From Bifidobacterium psychraerophilum (lineage in GTDB: Bacteria; Actinomycetota; Actinomycetes; Actinomycetales; Bifidobacteriaceae), in NCBI RefSeq assembly GCF_000741705.1, contig NZ_JGZI01000001.1:23498-87497 (forward strand): a stretch of 64,000 nucleotides of DNA, given 5' to 3'. The notes under the pieces were generated by a model that saw nothing but the letters and a program-made list of their open reading frames with translations, did not search any database and was not told where the DNA came from. This document shows positions 62,906 through 64,000 of the stretch, piece after piece (positions within the stretch are counted from its first letter, which is position 1; each line of letters begins with the position of its first letter). The position numbers were made by a program, and so were the translations under genes.

Positions 62906-64000
62906 ATGGCGTGGTTGCGTGGATATTTGTCTTCTTGTCAGACCGTCCCGGGTGCGGGTGCCAGTGCAAGGGTGGTGGGGGAGTCTGGCCGGCGTATGTC
63001 GAAGAGGGGATTACCGGCCCTCGTCGCATTCGGTCTGGTCCTGTTCATGCTTGTGGCCCAGATGGTGGTGCCGGTGGAACGGGCCTCTGCCGCTCCTGTT
63101 GATCTGGGGCCTGATGGGTATTTCAGCACGCTGGGCGCGGGTGCGCTTCCGGTGGTGGATAAGGATAACGAGACACCCGGGATACCTCAAGACGGTTGGG
63201 CCAATACGCGTCGGATCGTGTTCGGCAAGCAGGGGAGCACGGGCACCTATGGTGGTGCGTCGGTGTCCGGCGGGTACAGGACTTTGGCTAAGGGTGCGGT
63301 GGCGAGTGTGCCGGATGCGAATGCCTTCAGCCAGTACGGTAATCAGGCGTATTTGAAGTCCGCGACGACATCGGTTGCGGCGAATGAAGCCTTGCTCTGG
63401 GCCGATAACACGGTGACCGCCGATTTTCGTTTTGACACGAATGCTACGTATAGTAATTCCTTTGACAGTGCGACGGGTTCGTACCAATCGAATCTGGCGA
63501 CGGTGTCGGATGCGGTGGGTTCTGCGAATTACTCCACGTTTGAGCAGTCCTTGATGCGTGCTGCTCCGGTGGAGGGTGTGTGCACTGCCGCCCAGGCTGT
63601 GGGGTGCGGTTCCGGGAGTTATACGCAGCAGTCTGATTCGGTGAACGATTACAGAGTGTTTCCCTTGTCTGGTGGTGATTTGAACCGGTTTGCTGGCACT
63701 ACGAGTGGGGGAGTGTCGTCGGATGGGAATCTTGCCTGTTCCGCGAATACTTGCGCCAATGGTGCTTCTGGCTCTTGGCTGCGTTCTGCTTATTGGCTCT
63801 ACGCGAACCGCGCGTTCTACGCGTCTCGCAACGGTCTCCCGAGCAATAACAGTACGATCGGCACCGGTCTCGGGTTGCGTCCTGCTGTTCGTCTGAGTCT
63901 TGAACATCTGCTGCTGTCGGCGGATAGTGGCGATCAGAGTCAGAATATGTCGGGTGATTTGCGGTTGACATTTGCGGAGCTTGGCAAGCAGTTGAGCTCG
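62906..64000 (+). CDS. Large secreted surface protein with DUF6273-like segment (3' end beyond window)
   Basis: The first 365 codons of a gene that continues past the right edge. The signal peptide lies at about residues 31-65 (MSKRGLPALVAFGLVLFMLV, cleavage near R-A-S-A-A-P); the ATG at 62996 is an alternative start. The mature part has GYFSTLGAGALPVVDKDNET, RIVFGKQGSTGTYGG, VFPLSGGDLNRFAGTTSG, a C-S-A-N-T-C pair and then GSWLRSAYWLYANRAFYASR with GLGLRPAVRLSLEHLLL. The W-L-R-S to L-R-P-A-V-R-L layout is that of DUF6273-type C-type-lectin-like domains in surface proteins of gut actinobacteria. Codon use shifts sharply at about 63797-63870. It could be an adhesin or a retroelement-diversified receptor; no cell-wall anchor is visible yet. 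Confidence 0.75.
   Translation, partial: MAWLRGYLSSCQTVPGAGASARVVGESGRRMSKRGLPALVAFGLVLFMLVAQMVVPVERASAAPVDLGPDGYFSTLGAGALPVVDKDNETPGIPQDGWANTRRIVFGKQGSTGTYGGASVSGGYRTLAKGAVASVPDANAFSQYGNQAYLKSATTSVAANEALLWADNTVTADFRFDTNATYSNSFDSATGSYQSNLATVSDAVGSANYSTFEQSLMRAAPVEGVCTAAQAVGCGSGSYTQQSDSVNDYRVFPLSGGDLNRFAGTTSGGVSSDGNLACSANTCANGASGSWLRSAYWLYANRAFYASRNGLPSNNSTIGTGLGLRPAVRLSLEHLLLSADSGDQSQNMSGDLRLTFAELGKQLSS

Noticed and set aside
63011..63907. Long minus-strand frame opposite the surface protein
   Set aside because: The plus strand encodes a signal peptide and a recognisable domain; the minus frame is Arg- and His-rich, as expected of a shadow in GC-rich DNA.

Overview
The window looks like chromosome of a Bifidobacterium or close relative. 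The coding DNA is GC-rich. The gene content fits: a single Crp-type regulator followed by a class A penicillin-binding protein, an L-arabinose pathway feeding pentose phosphate metabolism, LPXTG-like surface proteins and actinobacterial SenX3/RegX3-type phosphate control. The species cannot be named from the sequence alone. No rRNA, CRISPR array, integrase or intact insertion sequence was seen. Two tRNA genes are present (Leu-TAG and Thr-CGT).

Layout, left to right. 1-9158: mostly housekeeping and small enzymes (a cut-off aldo/keto reductase divergent from a MerR regulator, pncB, rph-rdgB, an AEC exporter, a flavin-type oxidase, a membrane-anchored esterase, a TM2 protein, a GNAT). 9465-18400: an accessory stretch with an aryl-sulfate sulfotransferase, a pilin-like surface adhesin, a HIT protein, a TetR regulator, a DUF2142 membrane protein and a secreted Excalibur protein. 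From about 14.1 kb to tRNA-Leu this DNA is visibly AT-richer than its surroundings. 18718-29331: redox (Fur family regulator plus NADH oxidase), GDP-mannose synthesis, an acyltransferase, pgi, rplS-lepB-rnhB and a LacI regulator. 29474-33573: araB-araD-araA behind a perfect LacI-type operator. 33841-44083: an aldo/keto reductase, a secreted nuclease, a drug exporter, then the phosphate module: sensor kinase and response regulator genes placed tail to tail, a PHO-box-like direct repeat, and pstSCAB. 44409-62520: a purine permease, a G5-domain muralytic protein, thioredoxin, NUDIX enzymes, an L,D-transpeptidase, an orphan H-protein, APP1 phosphatase, oligopeptidase B, leuB, a domain-permuted lipoate ligase, Crp and PBP1A. 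62906-64000: the start of a large secreted surface protein that runs off the right edge.

The observation most worth pursuing is at that right edge. The surface protein has a C-type-lectin-like (DUF6273-like) segment ending in a G-L-R-P-A-V-R-L motif. Its codons switch abruptly from T-ending to C-ending, including several NNC codons, as expected of a diversity-generating retroelement variable region. The template repeat and reverse transcriptase, if present, would lie beyond base 64000, so this remains a hypothesis. Other points of interest are a second PHO-box-like repeat in front of the L,D-transpeptidase gene, a 14-G tract beside a duplicated terminator arm, the permuted lipoate ligase with an orphan H-protein, and an aryl-sulfate sulfotransferase with all four expected active-site positions.
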